From: Streptomyces fulvorobeus
Lineage (GTDB): Bacteria; Actinomycetota; Actinomycetes; Streptomycetales; Streptomycetaceae
Reading direction: 5' to 3'
Length of the DNA stretch: 64,000 bases
NCBI RefSeq assembly: GCF_013167895.1
Contig: NZ_BLWC01000001.1
Location: 6,262,001 to 6,326,000, forward strand
Below the pieces are notes generated by a model. That model was not told the origin of the DNA. It searched no databases and worked only from the letters and a program-made list of their open reading frames with translations. Within the stretch, counting starts at the first letter, position 1, and every line of letters starts with the position of its first letter. Positions 37,528 through 47,616 of the stretch are shown in pieces. The position numbers and the translations under genes were made by a program.

Positions 37528-38907
37528 TTCGTCTGGTTCTCGGCTACCTCATCGACAATCTGCGCATCTGGCTCGGCGCCGCACTGTCCGCTGCCGTGAC
37601 CGCCGTCGTGGGCGCGATTGCCGCCAGCGACATCCAGACGGCCACGGAGATCGGTGGCACCGCCGGCCTCGCCCTGTACGGGATCAGCGGCACCGTCATC
37701 CTCCTCAGCGCCCTGACGTCCGTAGTTGTGCTCGGCTCGATCACCAACCTGGCAGTTGCCCTGCATCAGCGCTCATACGCCCTCTGGCAGCTGGTCGGGC
37801 TCGGCCCGCATCAGGTCCGCACGGTGGTCCAGGCCCAGCTCGCCCACATGGCCCTGATCGGAGGTGCCGCAGGATGCGCAGTGGCCGTGCCGCTACTGCG
37901 CCTACTGCTTCGCCGATGTGCCGCACCTGCGGGACGTGACGCCGGCATTCGGTCCGCTTGCCGCCGGCGCAGTGATGGCGTGCGTACTGGGGATGGTGCT
38001 TCTCGGGGGTTCACGCGGTGCCCGCCGTGCTTCCCGGACACCAGCTGTCCAGGCGCTGCACGAACCTGAGGCAGCCACCAAGAGCATGAGCACGACGCGG
38101 TGGCTCACCGGCGCGGCCCTGCTTCTCATCCTGATCAGCATCGTCATGAGCCTGCCGGGGGCGAATCCGGAGAAGGCGGCGACGTCACTGATGCTGAACG
38201 GGCCCCTCGCGGCTGGTCTTCTGTCCGCTCTCAGCCCGGTCTTCATGGTGGCGCTCCTGCGCACGTGGACTGCGGTCATGCCGGTGTCCCTGCCCGGTTG
38301 ATGGCTCGTGCTGCTGCTGTCTCTGACCGGTGCCACGGTCACGCTGTTCATGGCCGGCCGCCAGCGGGACCGCGAGGTCGCCCTGCTGATGGTGAGCGGC
38401 GGGACAACGGCCACGGTCGTGGCCGCAGCCGCGTCCGGGGCCGTCATCTATGTGACCACGGCCGTCCTGCTCGCCGTTCCCACCGTGCCTGCCACCGGTC
38501 TCATCGGTGCCTGGGCGCTCGATATGCCACCCGCGTTCGGTCTCGGCGCCGTGGGAATAGTCGTCGGTGCAGGTCTCGTCCTGATCACGGCCGCTGCTGT
38601 CGTGCCGGCGATGCTGGCCCTGCGCCAGAACACCGTGCGTGCACTCGCCTCCGAGCGAGACCTCGGGAACCGTCTTCAGGCCCGTCGCTGTCCGAATCCT
38701 CAACGCGCGAGCGATCTGTCGGTACGGGCAAGCAGGAGGCCCCGTATCCGGACGAGGGCAATGGATCCGCGTAACGAGTTACGCCTGCGTGACGCTCTCG
38801 GCCAGTGTGTGCAAAGTCCGGCCGAGTACATGGCGTTCACGCTGACGGCGAAGCGCACGGCGGGCGAAGCTGCTGCTGCGTCCTTCGCCCCCTCAAGCGT
38901 CGGGTGA
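37524..38907 (+). pseudogene. FtsX-family ABC permease, frameshifted and interrupted
   Basis: Membrane segments are evident in three pieces. 37524-37890: LGAALSAAVTAVVGAIAAS and ITNLAVALHQRSYALWQLVGL. About 37920-38300 in the next frame: HLRDVTPAFGPLAAGAVMAC and MSTTRWLTGAALLLILIS. After a TGA at 38299 in the same frame: LSLTGATVTLFMAGRQRDRE and AVVPAMLALRQNTVRAL. It is a MacB-like permease remnant pairing with the broken ATPase; the whole exporter is non-functional. The last about 60 codons look out of frame. Confidence 0.85.
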
Positions 38908-39016
38908 GGGACGGCAGGCTGCCCCCCGCTTCATGACGCCCTGCTGCAGGGCGCCTGGCGGCACACGAAAGCGGCAGTACCCGTCCGTCTGGCCGGGTAC
39001 TGCCGCAAGGGGCTCG

Positions 39017-39910
39017 TCAGTCGCCGACGGGTTCGTGGACCTCAGCGAAGTCCGCTACGTGGTCCCGCGCGAAGTCGGTGATGGTACGGGGCGGGTTGCC
39101 GGTCACCTTCTCCACGGTGTCGGTGATGCCGGCGCCGTAGCCCTGACGCAGGATGCCGTCGTAGAGCGTGGCCATGTCCTCCGCGTACTCGGGGGTGTTG
39201 CCGTCAGCCATGTAGCGACGAAGAAACTCCTCCCGGGTGGTGTCGAGGTGGCTGAGAGGCTGACCCAGGACCTCTCCCACCCGAGCGAGGGCCTGGCCGA
39301 CGGTGAGCGCTTCCGGGCCGGTCAGTACCAGGTCGCGGTTCTCCGTGGAGACGTCCATGAGTTCGGCCGCGGCGACATCAGCGATGTCACGGGAGCTGAT
39401 CATCGACATGGAGCCCTCGCCCGTCGGCAGAGGGAGACTGCCCGAGGAGTCGATCCAGGGAATGTACTGCAGCAGATTCTCCATGAAGAACGAAGGGCGC
39501 AGCACCGTATGCGTGAGCCCACTGGCCGTCAGTTCCTGCTCCGCCGCATGGTGGACACGGGCCAGAGCCAGCGGGGCATCAGGTGAGGCGCCGCCGACGC
39601 TGAGCTTGACCAGGCGTCCTACTCCCGCTGCGGAGGCTGCCCGGATCACGAACAGTTCCTGGTCGAGCTGGTCGGGCACATTGGCCGCCACCAGGAACAC
39701 CGCGTCGATGCCTTCCATCAGCGGAGCAACGGCCGCTTCGTTCGCCAGATCAGCTACCACGACCTCCACGCCCGGCAGTTCCCGGCCACGTAGGGTAGTG
39801 GCACTCTGTTGACGACGCACGACGCCCCGAGCCGGCACTCCCTGCTCGGCGAGCCTGCGCACCACCAGACTGCCGACAGTGCCTGATGCCCCGGTGACGA
39901 GTACCTTCAT
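39017..39910 (-). CDS. NmrA-like NAD(P)-binding protein
   Basis: 297 residues from ATG 39910, preceded by AAGGAGG. N-terminal Rossmann loop TGASGTVGSLVVRRLAEQG, Arg in VVRRQQS that would bind NADPH phosphate, then GIDAVFLVAANVP. The atypical SDR family includes NmrA redox sensors and NAD(P)H:quinone oxidoreductase 2-like enzymes, so it may be a reductase or a sensor. It stands alone, leftward, downstream of the broken ABC genes. Confidence 0.9.
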   Translation of the reverse strand: MKVLVTGASGTVGSLVVRRLAEQGVPARGVVRRQQSATTLRGRELPGVEVVVADLANEAAVAPLMEGIDAVFLVAANVPDQLDQELFVIRAASAAGVGRLVKLSVGGASPDAPLALARVHHAAEQELTASGLTHTVLRPSFFMENLLQYIPWIDSSGSLPLPTGEGSMSMISSRDIADVAAAELMDVSTENRDLVLTGPEALTVGQALARVGEVLGQPLSHLDTTREEFLRRYMADGNTPEYAEDMATLYDGILRQGYGAGITDTVEKVTGNPPRTITDFARDHVADFAEVHEPVGD

Positions 39911-40131
39911 GTCATCTCCTCCTTGTGTCTGTGACAGCCAGGGCACAACGTGATGTCACCAGCTGTGGCTGCCGTGTGAAAAATCCGTCGGCTGAATGCC
40001 GACAGGGAGCACAGCGCTCCGACCCGCCGGGCCGTTCCGCGGAACAGGTCATGCGGGGTCATGAAGGTCGGGCCGCCCCTCTGCGAGCACCCGGTGTCCC
40101 GCGTGCGGACGTCCGACCAGGGGTCACGTGC

Positions 40132-42261
40132 TCATCGCAGGCTCTGATGGAGACTCATGCTGGCAGGGGAAGCGTTCCGCAGGTCCTCCAGGCGCAGCGG
40201 CAGGTCCCGGAAACGCCGACCCGTGGCATGGTGCACGGCATTGGCGACAGCGGCTGCGGCACCGACGACGCCGATCTCGCCAATCCCCTTGCCACCCACC
40301 GGGCTGAGCTCGTCGTCTGTCTCGGGCAGCATGACTACGTCGATGTCGCCGATGTCGGCGTGCGTCGGGAAGTGATAGCCGGCCAGGTCGGACTGGACGA
40401 AGTCCCCGAAGGTCTCGTCGATGTCCGCCGCTTCCATCAGGGTGCCACCGATGCCCATGATCATGCCTCCGATCAGTTGGGACCGGGCGGTGCGCGGGTT
40501 GATGATGCGCCCGGCCGCGAAGACGCCGAGCATCCTTTCCACCCGTATCTGGCCCGTGACGGCATCGACTTTGACCTCGGCGAATTGAGCTCCGTAGGCG
40601 TTGCGGCTGACGTCCCGCATGGCGCTCACCTCCTCGGTGGTGTCAACGTCCACCGTTGTTCCCAGCGGTGCGCCGTCGCGGAGCCGGTCTCTGAGGACGC
40701 GGCCGGCTTTGTCGACCGCCCATCCCCAGGAAGCGGTGCCCAGGGAGGCTCCGGCGAATGCGGCCGCGCTGTAGGAGGCACGGCCGAGGTCCAGGCGTAC
40801 ACGCGCGACGGGCACTTCGAGTGCGTCCGCAGCGATCTGAGCAAGCACCGTTCGCGACCCTGTGCCGATGTCCACCGCCCCGATCGCTACGGTGAAGGTG
40901 CCGTCGGTCTCGGCGGTGGCGGAGGCGCGGCTCGGTACGGTGAAGACGGGATAGCGGGACGCCGCCACGCCCGTGCCGACAAGCCACCGACCGTGACGTC
41001 GGGTTCCCGGACGCCTGTCGCGGCTGACCCAGCCGAACTGCTCTGCTCCCGTTTGCAGGCACGCGACCAGGTTGCGGCTGCTGAACGGCTTGCCGTCGGA
41101 AGGATCGACCTCAGGCTCGTTGCGGATCCGCAGCTCGATGGGGTCCAGGTCCAGACGGTGGGCGAGTTCGTCCATGGCGCATTCGAGGCCGAACATGCCC
41201 GGCGTCTCTCCGGGCCCGCGCATCCAGCCTGCTGAGGGAACGTCGAGGCGCACCGCAGTGGCGGTGGTGCGCGCGTGTTCGGCGGCGTACATCATGCGTG
41301 CGGAGCTCGCCGTCTGGTCGACGTAGTCGGACAGTGCCGAGGTCATGTGCTGGGCTTCGTGCACGATGGCGCTCAGCTTGCCCTGGCCGTCTGCGCCGAG
41401 CCTGATGCGCTGGGCCGTCGGTGACCGGTAGGTGGCGTGCGCGGTCATCAACCGGCGATTCCACGCAACCTTGACGGGCCGGCCGACCAGCTTCGCGGCG
41501 AGAACAGCCAGCACCGCAGGTGGCCGGGGAGCTGCCTTGGCGCCGAATCCTCCGCCGACGTAGTCGCAGACCACTTCGACGTCGTCGGCGTCCATGGCCA
41601 GCAGGGCGGCGAACGCCTGGCTGGTGTTGGAGGGCCCCTGCTCGGAGCTGTAGAGCGTCAGCCGCCCTTCCGTCCAACTGGCGAGAGTCGAATGCGGTTC
41701 CATCGGGTGGGGGAGCTGGGCCGGTGTGCTGTAGGCGACGTCGACGACGACCTCGGCGGCTTCCAGAGCGGCATCCGCATCACCGCGGTTGACGTTTCCC
41801 GGACCCAGGTCGCCGAGCACGGACGGCACATAGGCACGCGGATCCCGGGCCCGGAAGACGACGTCGTGTGCCTGTTCCTCGCAGTGGACGACCAATTTCT
41901 CCGCACCTTCGCGGGCCGCCTCGGCCGAGCTCGCGATGACTGCGGCGACGATCTGCCCACGGTAGGCGATCTTCTTCGACTGGAGCACGAACAGCTCCGG
42001 TACGGATGCCTGCTGCACAGGGCCGAGGTCGATGTTCGTCTCGAGCCGTGCAGCGTTGTCCGCGTGCAGGACGGCAACGACTCCCGGCGTAGCCATGGCG
42101 GAGTCCATGTCGATGTCCACGACGCGTCCCTTGGCGACGGTCGAGGTCACCGGCCACGCGTACAGCACACCCTCGACGCGGTGCTCGTAGGCGTACGTGG
42201 CTGTGCCGGTGACCTTGGCCCGTGCGTCCTGACGTTCGAGCGGCGTGCCAACCGAAGTCAT
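40132..42261 (-). CDS. Molybdopterin-binding subunit, xanthine dehydrogenase family (PaoC-like)
   Basis: 709 residues. Cofactor-binding blocks of the large subunit: GGGFGAKAAPRPPAVLAVLA, RGPGETPGMFGLECAMDELA, DIGTGSRTVLAQ and the C-terminal GGKGIGEIGVVGAAAAVANA with the base-type Glu in GIGEIG. It is the catalytic subunit of a three-part aldehyde or heterocycle oxidoreductase. ATG 42261 overlaps the stop of the FAD-subunit gene (ATGA), so expression is coupled. No Tat signal is present, so the complex should be cytoplasmic, unlike E. coli PaoABC. Confidence 0.93.
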   Translation of the reverse strand: MTSVGTPLERQDARAKVTGTATYAYEHRVEGVLYAWPVTSTVAKGRVVDIDMDSAMATPGVVAVLHADNAARLETNIDLGPVQQASVPELFVLQSKKIAYRGQIVAAVIASSAEAAREGAEKLVVHCEEQAHDVVFRARDPRAYVPSVLGDLGPGNVNRGDADAALEAAEVVVDVAYSTPAQLPHPMEPHSTLASWTEGRLTLYSSEQGPSNTSQAFAALLAMDADDVEVVCDYVGGGFGAKAAPRPPAVLAVLAAKLVGRPVKVAWNRRLMTAHATYRSPTAQRIRLGADGQGKLSAIVHEAQHMTSALSDYVDQTASSARMMYAAEHARTTATAVRLDVPSAGWMRGPGETPGMFGLECAMDELAHRLDLDPIELRIRNEPEVDPSDGKPFSSRNLVACLQTGAEQFGWVSRDRRPGTRRHGRWLVGTGVAASRYPVFTVPSRASATAETDGTFTVAIGAVDIGTGSRTVLAQIAADALEVPVARVRLDLGRASYSAAAFAGASLGTASWGWAVDKAGRVLRDRLRDGAPLGTTVDVDTTEEVSAMRDVSRNAYGAQFAEVKVDAVTGQIRVERMLGVFAAGRIINPRTARSQLIGGMIMGIGGTLMEAADIDETFGDFVQSDLAGYHFPTHADIGDIDVVMLPETDDELSPVGGKGIGEIGVVGAAAAVANAVHHATGRRFRDLPLRLEDLRNASPASMSLHQSLR

Positions 42262-43265
42262 CGTGTCACCTTCCGGTCCTCTGCGGGATGAGCGAGATCT
42301 GTGAGCAGGGCGGTCGTCACGTCCTTGACCAGGTCCACCTTGAACTCGTTCTGCGGCAGCGGTGTGGCATGGCGCAGTTCGGCCCGCAGGGTCCGCTCGA
42401 AGAGTTCCGGAGAGGGCCGGCGGCCGCGGAGCTCGGCTTCGGCGAGGTACGCGCGCCATGGCCGCGGGGCCACTCCGCCCCAGGCGATGCGGACCTGCTC
42501 GATCCGTCCATGGGCGTCCAGCACGACTACTGCGGCCACGCTGATGACCGCGAAGGCGTAGGACCAGCGGTCGCGTACCTTGCGGTAGCGCGATGTGGCA
42601 CCTGCGGGAAGGGCGGGGAAGGCCACCTGAGTGAGGAGTTCGCCGTGCTCCAGGACGGTCTCACGGTGGGGGGTCGTGCCAGGGGCCACGTAGAAGTCCT
42701 GCAGCTTCACCGTGCGCTCCCCGGCAGCACTGCGCAGGCTCACGGTGGCGTCCAGGACCGACAGCGCAACAGCCATGTCGGAGGGCTGGGTCGCAATGCA
42801 GGAGGTGGATACGCCGAGGATACCGAGGTCGCGGTGCGCACCTGTGCGGGCTGGGCAGCCCGAGCCCGGGGCCCGTTTGTTGCAGGGCTTGCTCACATCC
42901 TGGAAGTACGTGCAGCGGGTCTTCTGCAGCAGGTTCCCGGCCGTGCTCGCGCTGTTGCGCAGCTGCCCGGATGCACCCGCGAGGATGCTTTCGGACAGCA
43001 CGGGGAAGTCGGTGCGGATGACGGGGTCGGCGGCGACGGTGGCGTTCGTCGCCAGTGCGCCGATGACGGTGTGGCCGTCGCGGTGCGTCAGGTGGTCCAG
43101 CGGAAGGTGGGAGATGTCGACCAGGGCCCGCGGGCGGCTGACTCCGAGCTTCATCAGGTCAACGAGGTTGGTACCGCCGGCGAGGTAGGCCGTCCCGGGG
43201 TGGTTGGCGATCGCGGAGATGGCGTCGTCGATGCTGTCGGCACGCTGGTAGGCGAAGGGCTTCAT
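42258..43265 (-). CDS. FAD-binding subunit with extra iron-sulfur cysteines (PaoB-like)
   Basis: 335 residues from ATG 43265. FAD motifs: YLAGGTNLVDLMKLGV and SASTAGNLLQKTRC. It is followed by the Cys cluster R-C-T-Y-F-Q-D, K-P-C-N-K-R, SGCPAR, which in PaoB binds a [4Fe-4S] cluster absent from xanthine dehydrogenase proper. This points to the PaoABC/YagTSR aldehyde-oxidoreductase branch. It overlaps both neighbours by 4 bases. Confidence 0.92.
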   Translation of the reverse strand: MKPFAYQRADSIDDAISAIANHPGTAYLAGGTNLVDLMKLGVSRPRALVDISHLPLDHLTHRDGHTVIGALATNATVAADPVIRTDFPVLSESILAGASGQLRNSASTAGNLLQKTRCTYFQDVSKPCNKRAPGSGCPARTGAHRDLGILGVSTSCIATQPSDMAVALSVLDATVSLRSAAGERTVKLQDFYVAPGTTPHRETVLEHGELLTQVAFPALPAGATSRYRKVRDRWSYAFAVISVAAVVVLDAHGRIEQVRIAWGGVAPRPWRAYLAEAELRGRRPSPELFERTLRAELRHATPLPQNEFKVDLVKDVTTALLTDLAHPAEDRKVTR

Positions 43266-43810
43266 CGGTTGCTCCCCGATGCCACCTGGGTGATGGCGGC
43301 AACGATTCCGTGGTAGGCGCCGCACCGGCAGAGATTACCGCTCATACGTTCACGGATCTCTTCCGCACCGAGCTCGGATGCCGACTTCACACCTGCGGTC
43401 ACATCGGGGGTGACGTGACTCGGCCATCCTGCGTCCGCTTCCGCCAGTGCGCCCAGGGCGGAGCAGATCTGTCCTGGCGTGCAGTAGCCGCACTGCATGG
43501 CGTCGTTGGCGACGAACGCTTCCTGCAGTGGGTGCAGGCCGTCGCCCTCGGTGAGATCAGCGACTCCTTCGATGGTGACGACTGTGGCACCCTCAGCGGC
43601 CACCGCCAGCTTCAGGCAGCTGTTGGCCCGTCGGCCGTTCAGCAGCACCGTGCACGCGCCGCACTGACCGTGGTCGCATCCCTTCTTCGTCCCGGTGAGA
43701 CCGAGACGATCCCGCAGGAGATCGAGGAGGGTGACACGGTGATCCACCAGCACCTTCTCTTCGGTGCCGTTGATCCGCAGGGTGACTTCGCTTGTGTGGT
43801 CTGTCTTCAT
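43262..43810 (-). CDS. [2Fe-2S] subunit of the molybdenum oxidoreductase (PaoA-like)
   Basis: 182 residues. Plant-type ferredoxin cluster C-D-H-G-Q-C-G-A-C and later C in ANSCLKLA; second cluster C-G-Y-C-T-P-G-Q and NLCRCGAYHGI. ATG 43810 has GAGAGG upstream and begins MKTDHTSEVTLRINGTEEK, with no twin-arginine signal. It is first gene of the three-gene operon and carries electrons from the Mo site to FAD. The MFS gene lies 38 bases upstream on the same strand and may share the transcript. Confidence 0.94.
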   Translation of the reverse strand: MKTDHTSEVTLRINGTEEKVLVDHRVTLLDLLRDRLGLTGTKKGCDHGQCGACTVLLNGRRANSCLKLAVAAEGATVVTIEGVADLTEGDGLHPLQEAFVANDAMQCGYCTPGQICSALGALAEADAGWPSHVTPDVTAGVKSASELGAEEIRERMSGNLCRCGAYHGIVAAITQVASGSNR

Positions 43811-43848
43811 TGGCCTCTCGTTTTCACATCCGGGTGCCCTTACGCCGA

Positions 43849-45162
43849 CTACACGTCCGGGCGCGACACTGCCCATCCCTGGGTGTGATGACGCAGTCGT
43901 GTGGCCGCGATCAGAACGGCTATGACCGCAGGGACGGCGAAGAGGGTGTAGTCGGTCGGCAATCCGAAACGGTCGACGAACATGCCTCCGACGAAGGAGC
44001 CCGTCGCCAGGGACAGTTGACTGACGGTAACGAACAGTGCGAGCCCGGCCTCTGCCGTGGTCCCGCGCATCATGTAGGTCTGCAGGGAGATGGGGATGGC
44101 TCCGAAGCTGATGCCCCACAGGAACAGTGCAACGGCGGCCGCGGGCTGGGAGTGCCACTGCCCGAGGACGAGGACCGACGCCGCCAGCACCGCCGCTGCG
44201 GTGCCCAGCGTGGCGGGAATACTGTGGTCGAGCGTGGCTCCGGCCGCGAAGTTGCCGATGAACCCCGCGACACCGTAGAGCAGCAGGAGTCCGCCGACGG
44301 TCGTCGTGGAAAATCCGGCCTGCTCCGTCAGGAATGACGAGACAAAGGTATAGGCCCCGAAGTGGGCGAAGAAGAGCAGTGCAGACAGCAGCAACCCGAC
44401 CCGGGCCTTCGGACTCCGCAGCAGCCCGAAGACATCCCCGATGTGCAGGGCGCCCGCAGCGGGCATCTTCGGCAGGACACGCAGTTGAACCAGCAGGACC
44501 GAGACGCTCAGTACGCTCGTGGCGGCCAAAGCCGATCGCCAATCCCAGTACTGGGCAACGAGGTTGCCCAGCGGCAGGCTCACCACCGTGCCGGCGGAGA
44601 TACCGGCCATCACCAATGAGGTGGCTCGCGTCACTTGGGCCGGCGCTACCAGCCGACGGCCCACGCCGACTCCCATTGTCCAGAAGGCGCCGATCGCGCC
44701 GCCCAGCACCAGACGGGCGACCATGAGAGTGCCGAAATTGGGGGCGAGGGCCGCGATCACGTCCGACAGGGCGATGATCGCTGTCAGACCCCACAGGACA
44801 ACACGCCGGTCGAGCTGCCCGAAGGCCAGCGTGAGAACGGGTGCGGCCACAGCGGCGAGAAGACCGGGCAGGACGAGGGTCAGGCCCGCTGTGCCGGCCG
44901 AGACATCGAACTGCTCCATGACGTCGGGCAGGACAGCGACCATGACGAATTGAGAGAGGACGAGCGCGAAGGACGCGGCAGCCACCGAGCCCACGGCGAT
45001 CCACCTGCCGCGCCCGTCCCCGGCCGCAGGGGCCAGCGGGGTGGCCTCGTGCGAACCACGGCAGGCAGGCAGGGTGCTTCTGGCATGCTGGACGACCAAT
45101 GGGTGGCGGCCATCTTCCGCCGGAGGGCCGGCAGGTGGCGGTTCGGGCTTTTGCTGGGACAC
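43849..45162 (-). CDS. MFS transporter
   Basis: 437 residues from GTG 45162 (GAGGAG upstream), with a polar N-terminal tail of about 52 residues and 12 predicted membrane segments. The motif LAFGQLDRRVVLWG corresponds to the loop 2-3 signature; GGAIGAFWTMGVGVGRRLV and GISFGAIPISLQTY are family-like. It belongs to the drug/arabinose-efflux type (DHA1). It lies directly upstream of the molybdenum oxidoreductase genes, so it may export a substrate or product of that enzyme. Confidence 0.9.
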   Translation of the reverse strand: MSQQKPEPPPAGPPAEDGRHPLVVQHARSTLPACRGSHEATPLAPAAGDGRGRWIAVGSVAAASFALVLSQFVMVAVLPDVMEQFDVSAGTAGLTLVLPGLLAAVAAPVLTLAFGQLDRRVVLWGLTAIIALSDVIAALAPNFGTLMVARLVLGGAIGAFWTMGVGVGRRLVAPAQVTRATSLVMAGISAGTVVSLPLGNLVAQYWDWRSALAATSVLSVSVLLVQLRVLPKMPAAGALHIGDVFGLLRSPKARVGLLLSALLFFAHFGAYTFVSSFLTEQAGFSTTTVGGLLLLYGVAGFIGNFAAGATLDHSIPATLGTAAAVLAASVLVLGQWHSQPAAAVALFLWGISFGAIPISLQTYMMRGTTAEAGLALFVTVSQLSLATGSFVGGMFVDRFGLPTDYTLFAVPAVIAVLIAATRLRHHTQGWAVSRPDV

Positions 45163-45419
45163 CGATGGGCTCCTCGTCAGGAAGATTTCGCCGCAGGCGG
45201 CGAGCGCGGCGGACAGGTACAGCTGCTTCGGGACGGCGCTTGCGCTGCCCGGTCCGGCATCGACTTTCGGCGATGCCCTGGAGGGACTGTCCGCGGCGAT
45301 CCCGCACAGGCCACAGCTGCGGGCCGGACAGGTCTCATCGAGAAGTGTTGTCGGACGGGGCCGGGGCGGCGCATGCGGCTGACGAGACGGTCCAGCATTG
45401 TCTCTCCGGGCCCCACCGC

Positions 45420-46199
45420 TCAGCCGAACACGGCGTTGGGTTCGGCCCGCTGCAGGGCCTGGGCAGCCGCATCCTTCACACTCCCGTAATGCGCCGGCCC
45501 ATGCCCTGGCAAAATGGTGTCGGCGTCGATTCCCCCAAGCACGACCAGGGACGTGAGGGCCCGCTCGCGGTCCGCGTGGAACATGTCGGGCAGCAGCTGG
45601 GGGCCGGTGAGCTGAGAGGTCGGGTGGCCGGTCACCAGGGCGTCACCACTGACAAGCACGCCGCTGTTGGGCAGGTGGTAGACGCAGTGCCCCAGCGTGT
45701 GTCCCGGTGTGTGGATCGGGATGGGAGCTCCCGGAAGATCGAGAGGGCCGGGCGCGGGAAAGGGGCGCGGACCAAGGACGGGCACGTGGTAGGTCCCGCC
45801 GGCTCGGAGCGCATGGAACGCCCAGGGCAGGACGCCGGGGCGCAGAGCCTGTGAGAGGACCTGACCGGTGGACACCTGTTGCAGAAAGTCCCGGCGCGCA
45901 TGCGGAACCTCTTCCTCATGCATGAGAACAGGAACGTCGTGCAAGACTCGCAGGCGCTCGGCTGCCCCTATGTGGTCATTGTGGGCATGAGTGACCAACA
46001 GGGCTTTCACGGCGCCTTGGTGCAGCCCGATGGCGACCAGCGAGGCGAGCAGCCGCTCGTAGTCGGCCGGGTAGCCGCTGTCGATGAGGGTCGCGCTGTC
46101 CCCCTCCTTGACCACCACCCAGTTGGTATTGCTGCCTGATACCAGGTACACCTCATCGCTTATGCGGACAATATCGCTGTATCGGAATTTGTGGTACAT
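45420..46199 (-). CDS. Metallo-beta-lactamase-fold hydrolase
   Basis: 259 residues from ATG 46199, with AGAGGA just upstream; the longer frame to 46424 lacks family features. Metal motif THAHNDHIGA, later His in HTPGHTLGHCVYH, Asp in VSGDALVTGH and the terminal His in LPGHGPAHYG. This is the glyoxalase II-like group, which hydrolyses thioesters, lactones or related esters. Substrate unknown. Confidence 0.92.
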   Translation of the reverse strand: MYHKFRYSDIVRISDEVYLVSGSNTNWVVVKEGDSATLIDSGYPADYERLLASLVAIGLHQGAVKALLVTHAHNDHIGAAERLRVLHDVPVLMHEEEVPHARRDFLQQVSTGQVLSQALRPGVLPWAFHALRAGGTYHVPVLGPRPFPAPGPLDLPGAPIPIHTPGHTLGHCVYHLPNSGVLVSGDALVTGHPTSQLTGPQLLPDMFHADRERALTSLVVLGGIDADTILPGHGPAHYGSVKDAAAQALQRAEPNAVFG

Positions 46200-46335
46200 A
46201 TTTTCCTCTTGGTTGAAGCCCGCACAGACGAGAGAGCGGCAATCTGCGTGATCACCGCGCCGGTGAGGTGAAGACTGCCGCCGATTCGGTCGGAAGCAGC
46301 CCGGTACAGCGAGGGCGCAGACAGGTGCGCGCGCC

Positions 46336-47298
46336 CTATCGCGAGATGGCGTCAGTGGCGTAGTCCCACAGGCGGTCTGCGACCGTCGGATCGACGGCGT
46401 GCGCGGCGACGCCGCTGGCCTCACCCTTGTCGCCCGAGACGACCGCGGCCTCCTGATTGTCCTCGAAGTAGCGGCCGGTCACGCCGGCCACCAAGGGGGA
46501 CGCCGCAAGCAGCACCGATCCGGCAGCTCCCTGCGGAGGGGTCTTGTAGTAGGGCAACGGCTTCACCTTGCCGTCGTCGTCCATCACACCGAAGGACCGC
46601 ATGGTGTCGTCGTCGAGATGCCGCTGCAGGTTGGTCAGCACGTAACCGGGGTTGACCGCATTGGCCGTGATGCCCTCACTCCACCAGCGACGCGCGCCAA
46701 CAGCGAGGAGGACATCAGCCGACTTGGACTGTCCGTAAGCTGCCCACGGATCATAGGGCCGCTGTTCGAACTGCGGGTCTGCCAAGTCGAGAGGGAAAGC
46801 GCGGTGTGCTCCCGAACTTACGATCACCATGCGGGCCGAACCCGATGCCTGCATCGACGGCAGAAGCGCGGTCGCCAGCGCAAAATGCCCCAGGTAGTTG
46901 GTGGCCAGCTGCATTTCCCAGCCCTCTGCGCTGGTCACCCGCTGCGGCAGGGCCATGATTCCGGCGTTGGCTACGAGGATGTCCAACGGCCCCTGCCACC
47001 CCTCGGCGAAATTGCGCACAGAAGAGAGGTCGGACAGTTCGAGCGCCTGGGCGCGCACGGGCCCGGCACCCGGGACACGGGACAGTTCGCTGGCAAGCAG
47101 CCCCGCCGTCTCTGGGCGTCGGGTGGCCACGATGACCTCCGCACCGGCCAGGGCAAGGGCTCTGACGGTTTCCGCACCGATGCCAGAGGTGCCGCCGGTG
47201 ACCACGGCACGACGCCCTGCAAGATCGACACCGTCGATCACTTCAAGGGCAGTCGCACCGGGGGCAAAGGGAGTCGTGATCCGAGATGAAGCGTTCAC
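46336..47298 (-). CDS. Short-chain dehydrogenase/reductase (WW-domain-oxidoreductase/retinol dehydrogenase-like)
   Basis: 320 residues from GTG 47298 with AGGAG upstream. Nucleotide loop TGGTSGIGAETVRALALAG, NAG in LVANAGIMALP, Ser in VIVSSGAHRAF, catalytic Y-G-Q-S-K (AYGQSKSADVLL) and NPGYVLTNL. It is an extended SDR of the light-dependent protochlorophyllide reductase-like or retinol dehydrogenase-like group. The gene order suggests no partner beyond the metallo-beta-lactamase-fold gene. Confidence 0.92.
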   Translation of the reverse strand: MNASSRITTPFAPGATALEVIDGVDLAGRRAVVTGGTSGIGAETVRALALAGAEVIVATRRPETAGLLASELSRVPGAGPVRAQALELSDLSSVRNFAEGWQGPLDILVANAGIMALPQRVTSAEGWEMQLATNYLGHFALATALLPSMQASGSARMVIVSSGAHRAFPLDLADPQFEQRPYDPWAAYGQSKSADVLLAVGARRWWSEGITANAVNPGYVLTNLQRHLDDDTMRSFGVMDDDGKVKPLPYYKTPPQGAAGSVLLAASPLVAGVTGRYFEDNQEAAVVSGDKGEASGVAAHAVDPTVADRLWDYATDAISR

Positions 47299-47616
47299 AA
47301 GGAACTCCTGGGAGAAACATGGGCATGCTGACGCATCCGAAGTTACTGGCGCCCCTGTGAGCGATCCACGGCCGACTGTCCAGCAGACATATGCGATCGT
47401 CCAAGCCGCGCGCGAGTCGCAAAACCATGGGCAGCCATATCCGGCCGCGAGGAGGTCGCCGACTTGCCGGCCGGCCCGACTGCATCCCTCAGTCGGGCCG
47501 GCCCTTGCGGAACCCGCGTCAGTCGTCGAGCCGGTGGCACGGGTGCGCGTACGCGACCTCACGAAGCCCGGTTCGCACAATGTGCTGCCGAAGCCATTCC
47601 CTGTGCCGATGTGCTG
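47299..47616. other. Intergenic region
   Basis: About 320 bases upstream of the SDR and next to the boundary of the duplicated segment. It includes a palindrome-like stretch around GGCCGGCCCGACTG...CAGTCGGGCCGGCC (about 47467-47502) that could be a terminator. Confidence 0.5.
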
